Positions 49,025 to 57,425 of a stretch of DNA of 57,461 bases are shown piece after piece (the first letter of the stretch is position 1; the number at the start of each line of letters is the position of its first letter). A program made the translations under genes and the position numbers. The DNA is taken from positions 45,900 to 103,360 of the forward strand of contig DMOI01000008.1 of the NCBI GenBank assembly GCA_003452395.1, given 5' to 3'. Source of the stretch: Clostridiales bacterium (GTDB lineage: Bacteria > Bacillota > Clostridia > Lachnospirales > UBA12420). The notes beneath the pieces are model-generated. The model ran no database searches and was not told the origin of the DNA. It saw only the letters and a list, made by a program, of their open reading frames with translations.

Positions 49025-49089
49025 GTCGATATATATGATGTAGGTAGGATAAGTGCGCACGCTTACCTACATCATGGGCAAGGATGCCC
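49025..49089 (+). promoter_or_regulatory. Sigma-D-like -10 and structured leader of flagellin 3, with CsrA-type hairpin
   Basis: GTCGATAT at 49025-49032 equals the -10 of flagellin 2, but the -35 position has no clear TAAA. A long stem, GATGTAGGTA...ACCTACATC (49037-49073), is followed by GGGC-AAGGAT-GCCC (49076-49089), the same loop as in flagellin 2 with the pairing partner changed from GCTC to GCCC. Confidence 0.7.
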
Positions 49090-49121
49090 CAAAAATTTAT
49101 TTATTCCAGGGAGGGTTTATT

Positions 49122-50288
49122 ATGAGAATTAACAATAATGCAATGGCATTAAACACTTATGGAAACTTAACAAGAGCGGGGGAAAGTCAAGCTAAGTCTA
49201 TGGAAAAATTATCTTCTGGTTTAAGGATTAATAAAGCAGGGGATGATGCAGCAGGACTTGCAATATCTGAAAAAATGAGAGGTCAAATAAGAGGTTTAGG
49301 TCAAGCATCAAGAAATGCACAAGATGGTATATCAATGATACAAACAGCAGAAGGTGCATTATCAGAAACTCACTCAATACTTCAACGTATGAGAGAGCTA
49401 GTAGTACAGTCTAATAATGATACAAACACAACAGCAGATAAAACTTCTATTCAAGAAGAGCTAACACAACTTGCAGGAGAAGTTGATGGGATAGCAGGGA
49501 GAACAGAATTCAATGGAAAAAATTTATTACAAGGAACAGTAGGACTAAAGCTAGATGCAGCTGATAATGGTACACTAGATGGTGGAGCGTTAACAGGATA
49601 TACAGTAGATGTATCACAAGCAACAGCAGGTAAAACATATACATTTGCACATACAAATGATACTGCAGTTGTTTCTTTGTCAGATGGAACTACTAGTCAA
49701 AATATTACATTATCACTTGCAGCTGGTGCATATGCAGCAGGAGAAGTTCTAGATTTTGATAAACTTGGTGTAAAAATCACATTAGGATCAGCAGGTACAT
49801 TTGGATCTGACGGTGGAGCAGAATTCTTACTAGCGGGTAAAACATTAATTACAGAAGAAGATGCAGCACTTGCAGGAAAAGCATCTATACAAATAGGAGC
49901 AAACTCTGGACAAACTCTTGATATAACTATAGGAGATATGAGAGCAACTGCATTAGGTAGTACAGCAGCACCAGCATTTGCACTTAATGGTGTAAATGTT
50001 ACTACACAAACTTTTACAGATAACCTAGCAGTTATAGATCAAGCAATGACAGATGTTTCAAATGAAAGGTCTAAACTTGGTGCATACCAAAATAGACTAG
50101 AACATACTATCAATAACTTGAATACATCAGGTGAAAACCTAACAGCTGCAGAATCTCGTATCAGAGACGTAGATATGGCAAAAGAAATGATGACAATGAC
50201 AAAAAATAACATCTTGCAACAAGCAGCACAAGCTATGCTAGCACAAGCAAATCAAGCTCCACAAGGAGTATTACAATTATTGAGATAA
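49122..50288 (+). CDS. fliC: Flagellin 3
   Basis: A 388-residue flagellin, ten residues shorter than flagellin 2 in the variable middle (DNGTLDGGALTGYTVDVSQA). Both ends are almost the same as in flagellin 2. The frame begins at 49053, but GGGAGGG precedes the ATG at 49122. Part of the tandem flagellin array; no other flagellar gene is in the window. Confidence 0.95.
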   Translation: MRINNNAMALNTYGNLTRAGESQAKSMEKLSSGLRINKAGDDAAGLAISEKMRGQIRGLGQASRNAQDGISMIQTAEGALSETHSILQRMRELVVQSNNDTNTTADKTSIQEELTQLAGEVDGIAGRTEFNGKNLLQGTVGLKLDAADNGTLDGGALTGYTVDVSQATAGKTYTFAHTNDTAVVSLSDGTTSQNITLSLAAGAYAAGEVLDFDKLGVKITLGSAGTFGSDGGAEFLLAGKTLITEEDAALAGKASIQIGANSGQTLDITIGDMRATALGSTAAPAFALNGVNVTTQTFTDNLAVIDQAMTDVSNERSKLGAYQNRLEHTINNLNTSGENLTAAESRIRDVDMAKEMMTMTKNNILQQAAQAMLAQANQAPQGVLQLLR

Positions 50289-50298
50289 TTATTACAAT

Positions 50299-50323
50299 AA
50301 AAAAGCTCGAAAGAGCTTTTTTT
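50299..50323 (+). terminator. Terminator after flagellin 3
   Basis: AAAAAAGCTC, GAAA, GAGCTTTTTTT, matching the terminator after flagellin 1. Confidence 0.9.
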
Positions 50324-50467
50324 ATTATGTTTGGGAAGCCATTCTATTCTGTCGTTGAAATTTCTAATTATAATTTTAAAAATCATTATATCCCTTGACA
50401 AAAATAATTAAAAAAAGTACAATAAAAAATAGTTTTAGAATATAATTATTATATGAGGGGGAGTAAG

Positions 50468-51367
50468 ATGAAAAAAGGATTAATTTTAGGTGCATTATTA
50501 ACAATGTTAATTGTATTAACAGGATGTATGAAAGCAGATTGTGATATAAATATTAATAGAGATGGTAGCGGTGTTTTAGATATAGCTATACTTTATAATA
50601 ATGACTTTTTAAAGGATAAGGGAGATTTAAAGCAATCTATAGAAGAGCTGAAAAACAGAGGGTTTGAAGTACAAGATTATAAAACAGAAACTCAAACAGG
50701 CTATAAAGGAAGTAAAAAAGTTGCAAGCTTTGAAGAATGGAAGACACTATTAAATGAAATAACAGGTGGCGGAAATTCTGATGAAAATCAAGGGTTTGAA
50801 TTTGAAAAGGAAGAAAATAAATTAATTATAACAGGAAAGTTTGATTTTTCACAAGCCGAAGCAATGGGTATGAGTAAGGTATTAAAACAGGTAGAGCTTA
50901 ATATTAATATAAAGTCACCATTTAAAGTAATAGAAAATAATGCTATAAAACATGAAAAAGGTGTATATTCATGGAAAATAGACTTGACAGCAAAAAATGA
51001 AATAAAGTATATTGCAGATACAAGAAATACTTTGGTACTTATGGGAAGCATTTTAGGTATGGTTGTACTTATATTGATAATTGTGATAGTACTTGCAGTG
51101 AGAAGAAGAAAGAAAAAGAAAGAATTAATTGGAGAAAAAAATATTATTCCAACTGAAGATGCAGAGTCAGGGGAAGTATTAGATGAATTAGAACAACAAA
51201 GTGAAATCAATCCAGAAGAGGTTGCTGAGGAAAAAGAAGAAACAAAAAAAGAGACGATAGATGAAATAAAAGAAGAAGAAAAAAATGAAGAAATAGAACT
51301 AATAAAAGAAGAAGAGTATATAGAAGTTGATGATGAAGAAATAAAAAAGGAAGATGATAAAAAATAA
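50468..51367 (+). CDS. LppM-like lipoprotein with membrane anchor and acidic tail
   Basis: A 299-residue protein. Lipoprotein signal (ILGALLTMLIVLTGC, lipid Cys at about 20). An LppM/DUF3153-type domain follows to about residue 190 (CDININRDGSGVLDIAILYN; GFEFEKEENKLIITGKFDF). A transmembrane helix (LGMVVLILIIVIVLAV) with a basic RRRKKKK stop comes next, and then an intracellular tail of about 80 residues made mostly of Glu and Lys (EEVAEEKEETKKETIDEIKE). The extracellular domain plus charged tail suggests a scaffold or signalling role; function unknown. ATG at 50468 preferred, with GGGGGAG upstream. Monocistronic. Confidence 0.75.
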   Translation: MKKGLILGALLTMLIVLTGCMKADCDININRDGSGVLDIAILYNNDFLKDKGDLKQSIEELKNRGFEVQDYKTETQTGYKGSKKVASFEEWKTLLNEITGGGNSDENQGFEFEKEENKLIITGKFDFSQAEAMGMSKVLKQVELNINIKSPFKVIENNAIKHEKGVYSWKIDLTAKNEIKYIADTRNTLVLMGSILGMVVLILIIVIVLAVRRRKKKKELIGEKNIIPTEDAESGEVLDELEQQSEINPEEVAEEKEETKKETIDEIKEEEKNEEIELIKEEEYIEVDDEEIKKEDDKK

Positions 51368-51372
51368 AATTT

Positions 51373-51404
51373 AAACCACCATTTCAAAAAAATGGTGGTT
51401 TTTT
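51373..51404 (+). terminator. Terminator after the LppM-like gene
   Basis: AAACCACCATTT pairs with AAATGGTGGTTT around CAAAA, then TTTT. Confidence 0.9.
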
Positions 51405-51480
51405 CTTGACTTTTCTTGACAAACATGGTAACATAGATAAAAATCCAACTCAAACGATAGGGATTGCGGAGGTGTGAATT

Positions 51481-51885
51481 GTGAAATTATCTACAAAAGG
51501 GCAATATGGTGTGAGAGCTATGATTGTTATAGCTGAATACTCAAAGAATGGTAAATATATTTCTATAAATGATATAGCGTTAAGAGAGAAAATATCTTCT
51601 GGATATTTGGAAAGAATAATATCAAAACTTAAAAAAGCAGGCTTTGTGAAAAGTGAGCGAGGAGCAAACGGTGGTTATATATTAGGAAAAGAGCCAAAAG
51701 ATATAAAAATGTTTGATATTATGAGCGTTCTTGAGGATAATATAGATGTAATTGAATGCGTAGATATTGGTGTCTTTGAAAAATGCGATAATCATAGTAG
51801 CTGCAAAGCGAGAAAACTTTGGCTAAAAGTGAATGCGGCAGTGGAAAATGTATTAAAAAACACGACACTTGAGGATATTATATAA
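51481..51885 (+). CDS. iscR: Rrf2 family regulator, IscR-like
   Basis: A 134-residue winged-helix protein starting MKLSTKGQYGVRAMIVIAEY. Recognition segment ISSGYLERIISKLKKAGFVK and wing GANGGYILGK. Three cysteines in ECVDIGVFEKCDNHSSCKAR (C-x8-C-x5-C) can hold an Fe-S cluster as in IscR, unlike the cluster-free CymR. GTG start after GGAGGTG. A TTGACA at 51416-51421 with a weak TAAAAA serves as promoter. Heads the iscS-iscU-mnmA operon and probably controls it in response to Fe-S status. Confidence 0.88.
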   Translation: MKLSTKGQYGVRAMIVIAEYSKNGKYISINDIALREKISSGYLERIISKLKKAGFVKSERGANGGYILGKEPKDIKMFDIMSVLEDNIDVIECVDIGVFEKCDNHSSCKARKLWLKVNAAVENVLKNTTLEDII

Positions 51886-51928
51886 GATTAAATTAAAAAC
51901 AACACAAAAAATAAAGGAGAGAATAATA

Positions 51929-53113
51929 ATGATATACCTAGATAATAGCGCTACAACGCCAGTTAAGAAAGAAGTAATGGATGAGATGATACCATATTTT
52001 ACTGAAATTTATGGAAATCCGTCAAGTCTATATAAACTTTCGAGGGATACAAAAAGAAATTTAGAAGATGCAAGGGAAAGGGTAGCAAAACTACTTGGAG
52101 CTGAAAAAGATGAGATATATTTCACCGCTAGTGGAACGGAAAGTGATAACTGGGCCATAAAACAACTAGCCAGAGCAAATAAGAAAAAGGGAAACCATAT
52201 AATTACAACAAAGATAGAACATCATGCAATTCTGCATGCTTGTGAGGAGATGGAAAAGGAAGGTTTTGAAGTTACCTATCTAGAGGTAGACAGTGAAGGT
52301 AAAATAAGTCTTGATGATTTAATAAAATCAATAAAAGATGAGACAATACTCATAACAATTATGTATGCAAATAATGAAATCGGATCTATTATGCCAATCC
52401 CTGAAATAGGCAAGATTGCTAGAGAAAAAGGGATAACTTTTCATACTGATGCTGTACAAGCTGTGGGAAAACTAAATATTGATGTTAAGAAAGAAAATAT
52501 AGATATGCTGAGTCTTTCAGGACATAAATTTAATGGACCTAGAGGAATCGGAGTATTATATATAAGAAAAGGCATAAAAATAAATTCATTTATGCATGGC
52601 GGTGGGCAAGAAAGAGGGAAACGTGCGGGGACTGAAAATGTACCAGGTATAATGGGACTTGCTAAGGCATTTGAAATTTCAATGGAAAACAGAGAAGAAA
52701 AAAATAAAAAATCGGTAGAACTCAGGGATTACTTGATAGAAAGGGTACTTAATGAAATACCATATAGCATATTGAATGGACACAGAACAGACAGATTGCC
52801 TAATAATGCAAATTTTTGTTTTAGATTTATAGAAGGAGAGAGCTTACTGCTTGCACTTGATAATTTTGGTATATGTGCCTCTAGCGGGTCAGCATGTACA
52901 TCGGGATCACTTGATCCATCTCACGTGCTACTTGCAATAGGGCTTCCCCATGAAATAGCACATGGATCACTAAGACTCAGTTTATCTGATGAGACAACGA
53001 AAGAAGAAATAGATTTCACTATCGAAAAACTAAAATCAGTGGTGGAAAGACTAAGAAATATGTCACCACTTTGGGAAGACTTTGTAAGGAATGGAGGAAA
53101 AGATAATGTATAG
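51929..53113 (+). CDS. iscS: Cysteine desulfurase
   Basis: A 394-residue PLP enzyme. It removes sulfur from cysteine and passes it to IscU and MnmA. YLDNSATTPVKKEVMDEM at the N-terminus, HHAILHACEEMEK, HTDAVQAVGK, the PLP lysine in SLSGHKFNGPRG and the persulfide cysteine in ASSGSACTSGSLDPSHVLLA. The frame starts at 51869, but AAGGAG supports the ATG at 51929. Overlaps the next gene by eight bases. Confidence 0.95.
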   Translation: MIYLDNSATTPVKKEVMDEMIPYFTEIYGNPSSLYKLSRDTKRNLEDARERVAKLLGAEKDEIYFTASGTESDNWAIKQLARANKKKGNHIITTKIEHHAILHACEEMEKEGFEVTYLEVDSEGKISLDDLIKSIKDETILITIMYANNEIGSIMPIPEIGKIAREKGITFHTDAVQAVGKLNIDVKKENIDMLSLSGHKFNGPRGIGVLYIRKGIKINSFMHGGGQERGKRAGTENVPGIMGLAKAFEISMENREEKNKKSVELRDYLIERVLNEIPYSILNGHRTDRLPNNANFCFRFIEGESLLLALDNFGICASSGSACTSGSLDPSHVLLAIGLPHEIAHGSLRLSLSDETTKEEIDFTIEKLKSVVERLRNMSPLWEDFVRNGGKDNV

Positions 53114-53483
53114 CGATAAGGTAATGGAACATTTTAATAGCCCAAGAAATATGGGAGAAATAGAAAATCCAGATGGTGTAGGTACTGTTGGTAATGCAAA
53201 ATGTGGGGATATAATGAGAATATATTTAGAGGTAGAGGATGATATAATAGTAGATGTAAAATTTAAGACCTTTGGGTGTGGAGCAGCGGTTGCTACGAGT
53301 AGCATGGCGACCGAACTCATAAAAGGTAAGACCATAGACGAAGCATTAGAGCTAACAAATAAGGCTGTTGTGGAGGCGCTTGATGGGCTTCCACCTGCCA
53401 AAATTCATTGTTCGGTTCTTGCGGAAGAGGCGATAAAGGCTGCGATAGAAGATTATAAAAACAAAAGAAAGGACGCTGAGTGA
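53106..53483 (+). CDS. iscU: Fe-S cluster scaffold protein IscU/NifU-like
   Basis: A 125-residue scaffold that receives sulfur from IscS and assembles [2Fe-2S] or [4Fe-4S] clusters. The three ligand cysteines are in NAKCGDIM, TFGCGAAVA and KIHCSVLAEEA. MYSDKVMEHFNSPRNMGEI is the usual start. Overlaps the iscS stop by eight bases with GGAGG inside iscS, indicating translational coupling. Confidence 0.95.
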   Translation: MYSDKVMEHFNSPRNMGEIENPDGVGTVGNAKCGDIMRIYLEVEDDIIVDVKFKTFGCGAAVATSSMATELIKGKTIDEALELTNKAVVEALDGLPPAKIHCSVLAEEAIKAAIEDYKNKRKDAE

Positions 53484-53484
53484 A

Positions 53485-54558
53485 TTGGCAAAAGTAGTAG
53501 TAGGAATGAGTGGAGGAGTAGATAGCTCTGTAACTGCAGCTTTGCTAAAGGAGCAAGGCTATGAAGTAATAGGGGTAACAATGAATGTGTGGCAAAAGGA
53601 AATGGAAGAAGGATGCCATGTTAGGGAGAAGACTTGTTGTGCCCTAAGTGCGGTTAATGATGCACAAACTGTAGCGTACAAGCTAGGAATAGAGTACTAT
53701 GTACTAAACTTTAGAGATGTTTTCAAAAAGGAAGTTATAGATTATTTTGTAGATGAATACATAAAAGGAAAAACCCCTAATCCATGTATTGCGTGCAACA
53801 AGTACGTAAAGTTTGGAGCACTAATGAATAAAGCAAAGATTCTTGGTGCAGATTACGTGGCAACGGGGCATTATGCTAAAGTAGCGCAGAGTGAAAGTAC
53901 AGGTAGGTATGAGATAAGAAAATCTGTAACTGATAAAAAAGACCAGACATATGCCTTATATAACCTGACTCAAGAGCAACTTTCACATGTACTATTTCCA
54001 CTAGGAGATTATGAAAAGGAAGAAGTGCGAGAAATGGCTGAAAAGCTTGGGCTTGCAGTGGCAAATAAGCCAGATAGTCAGGAAATATGTTTTGTTGATA
54101 AGGATTATGCTGATTTTATAGAGAAAAACACTGATTATAAAGCTAAACAAGGGAACTTTGTAGAAAAAAATGGGAAAGTACTTGGGAAGCATAAAGGAAT
54201 AATACATTATACTATTGGGCAAAGAAAAGGACTAGGGATATCTTTCTCGGTTCCTAAATATGTTGTAGATATAGATATAGAGAAAAATGAAGTGATATTA
54301 GGAGATAATGAAGATTTGTTTAGAAACACTTTACAAGCTAGTGACCTAAACTTTATGTCAGTTGAAAAACTAGAAGGTGAAATGAAAGTAACCGCTAAAA
54401 TACGCTACTCACACATACCAGCAGAAGCAACTATAAACATGGTTGATGCTAACACCCTAGAATGCAGGTTTGTCGAGCCCCAGAGGGCCATAACAAAAGG
54501 ACAGGCAGTTGTTTTTTATGATGGAGATGTGATGGTTGGTGGGGGAGTTATTGTTTAG
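53485..54558 (+). CDS. mnmA: tRNA-specific 2-thiouridylase
   Basis: A 357-residue enzyme that makes 2-thiouridine at position 34 of Lys, Glu and Gln tRNAs, using sulfur relayed from the cysteine desulfurase. PP-loop GMSGGVDSSVTAALL, NPCIACNKYVKFG (catalytic Cys), ATGHYAKV and the second Cys in SQEICFVD, IHYTIGQRKGLGIS, C-terminal beta-barrel. TTG start at 53485, one base after the iscU stop. AAAGGA precedes it. Confidence 0.95.
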   Translation: MAKVVVGMSGGVDSSVTAALLKEQGYEVIGVTMNVWQKEMEEGCHVREKTCCALSAVNDAQTVAYKLGIEYYVLNFRDVFKKEVIDYFVDEYIKGKTPNPCIACNKYVKFGALMNKAKILGADYVATGHYAKVAQSESTGRYEIRKSVTDKKDQTYALYNLTQEQLSHVLFPLGDYEKEEVREMAEKLGLAVANKPDSQEICFVDKDYADFIEKNTDYKAKQGNFVEKNGKVLGKHKGIIHYTIGQRKGLGISFSVPKYVVDIDIEKNEVILGDNEDLFRNTLQASDLNFMSVEKLEGEMKVTAKIRYSHIPAEATINMVDANTLECRFVEPQRAITKGQAVVFYDGDVMVGGGVIV

Positions 54559-54593
54559 TTGAGAGTTGAAAGTGAAGAAAGTTGGTGGGGCGT

Positions 54594-56183
54594 ATGATAC
54601 GGGTATCAAATATAAATGTGAATATTGAAGACAATAGAGATTTAATTGATATGGTTGCAGGAAAACTTAAAATTTTGAAGACTGATATAATTGATTTTAA
54701 GATAAGAAAAGAATCAATTGATGCTAGAAAGAAAGATAGCATCTTTTTGGTATATACTATTGATGTGAATATAAAAAACGAAGAGAGGATATTAAAAAAT
54801 AAAAAACTATATGCAGAGAAAGTAGAAGAAAAAAGATATTTATTACCTGCAAAGGGAGATGTTAAACTAGATAAAAGACCAGTTATAGTAGGGAGCGGAC
54901 CTTGTGGACTTTTTTGTGGCTTGATTTTGGCTGAAGCAGGGTATAGACCTATAATTTTAGAAAGAGGAAGAGACGTAGATGCTAGGATAAAGGATGTGCA
55001 GAATTTCTGGAAGAATAGAGTTTTTAATAAAGACTCGAATGTACAGTTTGGTGAGGGTGGAGCTGGCACTTTTTCTGATGGTAAGCTTACAACTTTAGTA
55101 AAAGATGCGGAGTCTCGCATGCAAAAGGTACTAGAAGAGTTTGTAGAAGCTGGTGCCAAAGAAGAAATCTTATATAAAAACAAACCTCATATTGGCACTG
55201 ATATGCTAGTGAATATAGTTAAAAATATACGAGAAAAGATTATAACGCTGGGTGGAGAAGTAAGATTTGAAAGTAAGCTCACGGACATTATATTAGAGAA
55301 TGATAAGGTAAAAGCCATAAAGATAAATGACACAGAAATATTAGAAACAGATATTCTTGTCCTCGCAATAGGACATAGTGCAAGAGATACATTTGAATTT
55401 ATTTATAGTAAAGGCATAAAGATAGAGCAAAAACCCTTTTCTATAGGTGTAAGGATAGAACATAAACAAAGCATGATAGATAAGGCACAATACGGAAATT
55501 ACGCAGGGCATAAGAAGCTAGGAGCTGCAGACTATAAGCTTGCGTATCATGCTAAGAATGGTAGGAGTGCATACACCTTTTGTATGTGCCCGGGTGGCGA
55601 AGTTGTTGCAGCAGCCTCAGAAGAGGGAATGGTTGTTACAAATGGTATGAGTAAGAATTCAAGAAATAAAGACAATGCAAATAGTGCGTTACTTGTAAAT
55701 GTGGGGGTTGAAGATTTTGGTTCTGAACATCCTCTTGCGGGGGTCGAGTTTCAAAGAAAGTGGGAACGTAAGGCATTTCAAATTGCAGGGTCAAATTATA
55801 ATGCACCTGCACAGTTAGTGGGAGATTTTCTTAAAGACGGGAAATCAGAAAATGTTGGAGCAGTAAAACCCTCATATACACCGAATATTAAATTTACTGA
55901 TTTAAGAGAGTGTTTACCTGAATATGTCAGTGAAACTATAAAAGAAGCATTACTTGATTTTGATAAGAAAATAAAAGGGTTTGCAAATGATGATGTACTT
56001 ATGACAGGTGTAGAAACCAGAAGCTCATCACCAATAAGAATAGTAAGAGGAGAAAATATGGGTAGTATAAATATATTAGGTATTTACCCTGCAGGAGAAG
56101 GAGCAGGGTATGCCGGTGGCATAATGTCAGCTGCTATTGATGGTATAAAAGTAGCAGAGATGATAATGAAGAAGTATATATAA
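54594..56183 (+). CDS. FAD-dependent protein of COG2509 type
   Basis: A 529-residue flavoprotein of unknown reaction. N-terminal alpha/beta segment (RVSNINVNIED...KLKILKTDIIDFKIRKESID), dinucleotide-binding motif VIVGSGPCGLFCGLILAEAG, then NVQFGEGGAGTFSDGKLTTL, ALGHS-like motif LAIGHSARDTFE and the C-terminal IYPAGEGAGYAGGIMSAAID. This is the COG2509 'uncharacterised FAD-dependent dehydrogenase' pattern common in Firmicutes. ATG at 54594; the ribosome binding site GGTGGGG is modest. A short AAAGTTGAAAG-like repeat separates it from mnmA. Probably cytosolic. Confidence 0.88.
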   Translation: MIRVSNINVNIEDNRDLIDMVAGKLKILKTDIIDFKIRKESIDARKKDSIFLVYTIDVNIKNEERILKNKKLYAEKVEEKRYLLPAKGDVKLDKRPVIVGSGPCGLFCGLILAEAGYRPIILERGRDVDARIKDVQNFWKNRVFNKDSNVQFGEGGAGTFSDGKLTTLVKDAESRMQKVLEEFVEAGAKEEILYKNKPHIGTDMLVNIVKNIREKIITLGGEVRFESKLTDIILENDKVKAIKINDTEILETDILVLAIGHSARDTFEFIYSKGIKIEQKPFSIGVRIEHKQSMIDKAQYGNYAGHKKLGAADYKLAYHAKNGRSAYTFCMCPGGEVVAAASEEGMVVTNGMSKNSRNKDNANSALLVNVGVEDFGSEHPLAGVEFQRKWERKAFQIAGSNYNAPAQLVGDFLKDGKSENVGAVKPSYTPNIKFTDLRECLPEYVSETIKEALLDFDKKIKGFANDDVLMTGVETRSSSPIRIVRGENMGSINILGIYPAGEGAGYAGGIMSAAIDGIKVAEMIMKKYI

Positions 56184-56209
56184 TTGGCTAGTCCAAAGCA
56201 TTTGTGTGC

Positions 56210-56271
56210 ATAAAAACACCTCTAAAGAATATATTTTAATAAGATATATTAATAATGAGAGGTGTTTTTAT
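56210..56271 (+). promoter_or_regulatory. 14-bp stem that terminates the FAD gene and covers the dacF ribosome binding site
   Basis: ATAAAAACACCTCT (56210-56223) is exactly complementary to AGAGGTGTTTTTAT (56258-56271). The 34-nt loop contains a smaller AATATAT/ATATATT stem. The 3' arm holds the AGAGG ribosome binding site and reaches the first base of the dacF start codon, and its T-run makes the hairpin resemble a terminator for the upstream gene. Confidence 0.65.
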
Positions 56272-57425
56272 TGAAAAGAATTATAAGTTTAGTAGTAATA
56301 TTAATATTTATTGCTTCTAGTAGTAACATAACTGCATTTGCAGAGAGTATGGATATACAAGCAAAGGCTTATGTTTTGATGGAGTCAAGTACTGGAAAAG
56401 TAATCATGGAGAATAATCCAGATGAAAAGCTGAAGCCAGCAAGTATAACAAAGGTAATGACACTTTTGCTTATATATGAGGCAATTGAGGAAGGTAAGAT
56501 AAAACTAACTGATACGGTTATAGTGAGTGAACATGCTGCAAGTATGGGTGGCTCACAGGTTTTTTTAGAGGCTTACGAAAAGCAGAGTGTAGCTGAGATG
56601 TTAAAGTGTATAGTAGTAGCTTCAGCAAACGATGCATCAGTTGCTATGGGTGAGCTTATTGCAGGAAGTGAAGAAGCTTTTGTAGATATGATGAATAAAC
56701 GAGCAGAGGAGCTCGGAATGGTAAATACACATTTTGTAAATGCTTGTGGACTTGATGCAGATGATCATTATTCCTCGGCAAAAGATGTAGCAATCATGTC
56801 AAGAGAATTAGTAAACAACTATCCAGAAATACATAATTTGACTAAGATATGGCAAGATTCTATAATACACAAAACAAGAAAAGGAGAAAGTGAGTTTGTA
56901 CTAACTAATACTAATAAATTAGTTAAAACGTATGAATATGCAAATGGTTTGAAAACAGGATCTACAAGTAAAGCATTGTACTGTTTATCTGGCACAGCTG
57001 AGAAAGATGGAATAAAATTTATAGCTGTAATAATGGCTGCACCTGACTATAAACAGAGATTTAGAGAAGCAATTAAGTTATTTGATTATGGTTTTGCAAA
57101 TTTCAAAGTGTTAAAAGGTAAAGCGAAAAATGAAAATGTCGGTAGAATAAAAGTTATAGGTGGCAAAGAAGACTTGGGGAATGCTTTAGTTAAAGATGAT
57201 ATCAAATTTATAGTAGCTAAAAATGATAAATCTGAACTTACAACAGAAATAAATATAGATAAAAGCATAAAAGCACCTGTAAAAGCTAAGGTTAAGATAG
57301 GAGAGATTATATATAAAATAAAAAACAGTGAGGTAGGAAGAACTGATCTGATATTAGAAAACGATATAACCAAAGCTAACTTTAAGGATGTTGTTAAGAA
57401 AATATTACAGAAATTTTACAAATAG
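56271..57425 (+). CDS. dacF: D-alanyl-D-alanine carboxypeptidase (DacF-like penicillin-binding protein)
   Basis: A 384-residue secreted low-molecular-weight PBP that trims the terminal D-alanine of peptidoglycan stem peptides. Signal peptide (IISLVVILIFIASSSNITAFA), then the three active-site motifs: SITK in PASITKVMTLL, SAN in VVASANDASVAMGE and KTG in GLKTGSTSKA. The C-terminal domain (about 290-384) is the PBP5-type beta domain ending with an amphipathic helix (DVVKKILQKFYK) for membrane association. The frame opens with GTG at 56262, but AGAGG is spaced for the TTG at 56271. Sporulation-specific use is inferred from similarity to DacF. Confidence 0.9.
   Translation: MKRIISLVVILIFIASSSNITAFAESMDIQAKAYVLMESSTGKVIMENNPDEKLKPASITKVMTLLLIYEAIEEGKIKLTDTVIVSEHAASMGGSQVFLEAYEKQSVAEMLKCIVVASANDASVAMGELIAGSEEAFVDMMNKRAEELGMVNTHFVNACGLDADDHYSSAKDVAIMSRELVNNYPEIHNLTKIWQDSIIHKTRKGESEFVLTNTNKLVKTYEYANGLKTGSTSKALYCLSGTAEKDGIKFIAVIMAAPDYKQRFREAIKLFDYGFANFKVLKGKAKNENVGRIKVIGGKEDLGNALVKDDIKFIVAKNDKSELTTEINIDKSIKAPVKAKVKIGEIIYKIKNSEVGRTDLILENDITKANFKDVVKKILQKFYK

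Noticed and set aside
50788..51453. 221-codon minus-strand ORF over the LppM-like gene
   Set aside because: It is the complement of the Glu/Lys-rich tail, giving Ser/Phe runs typical of a shadow frame.
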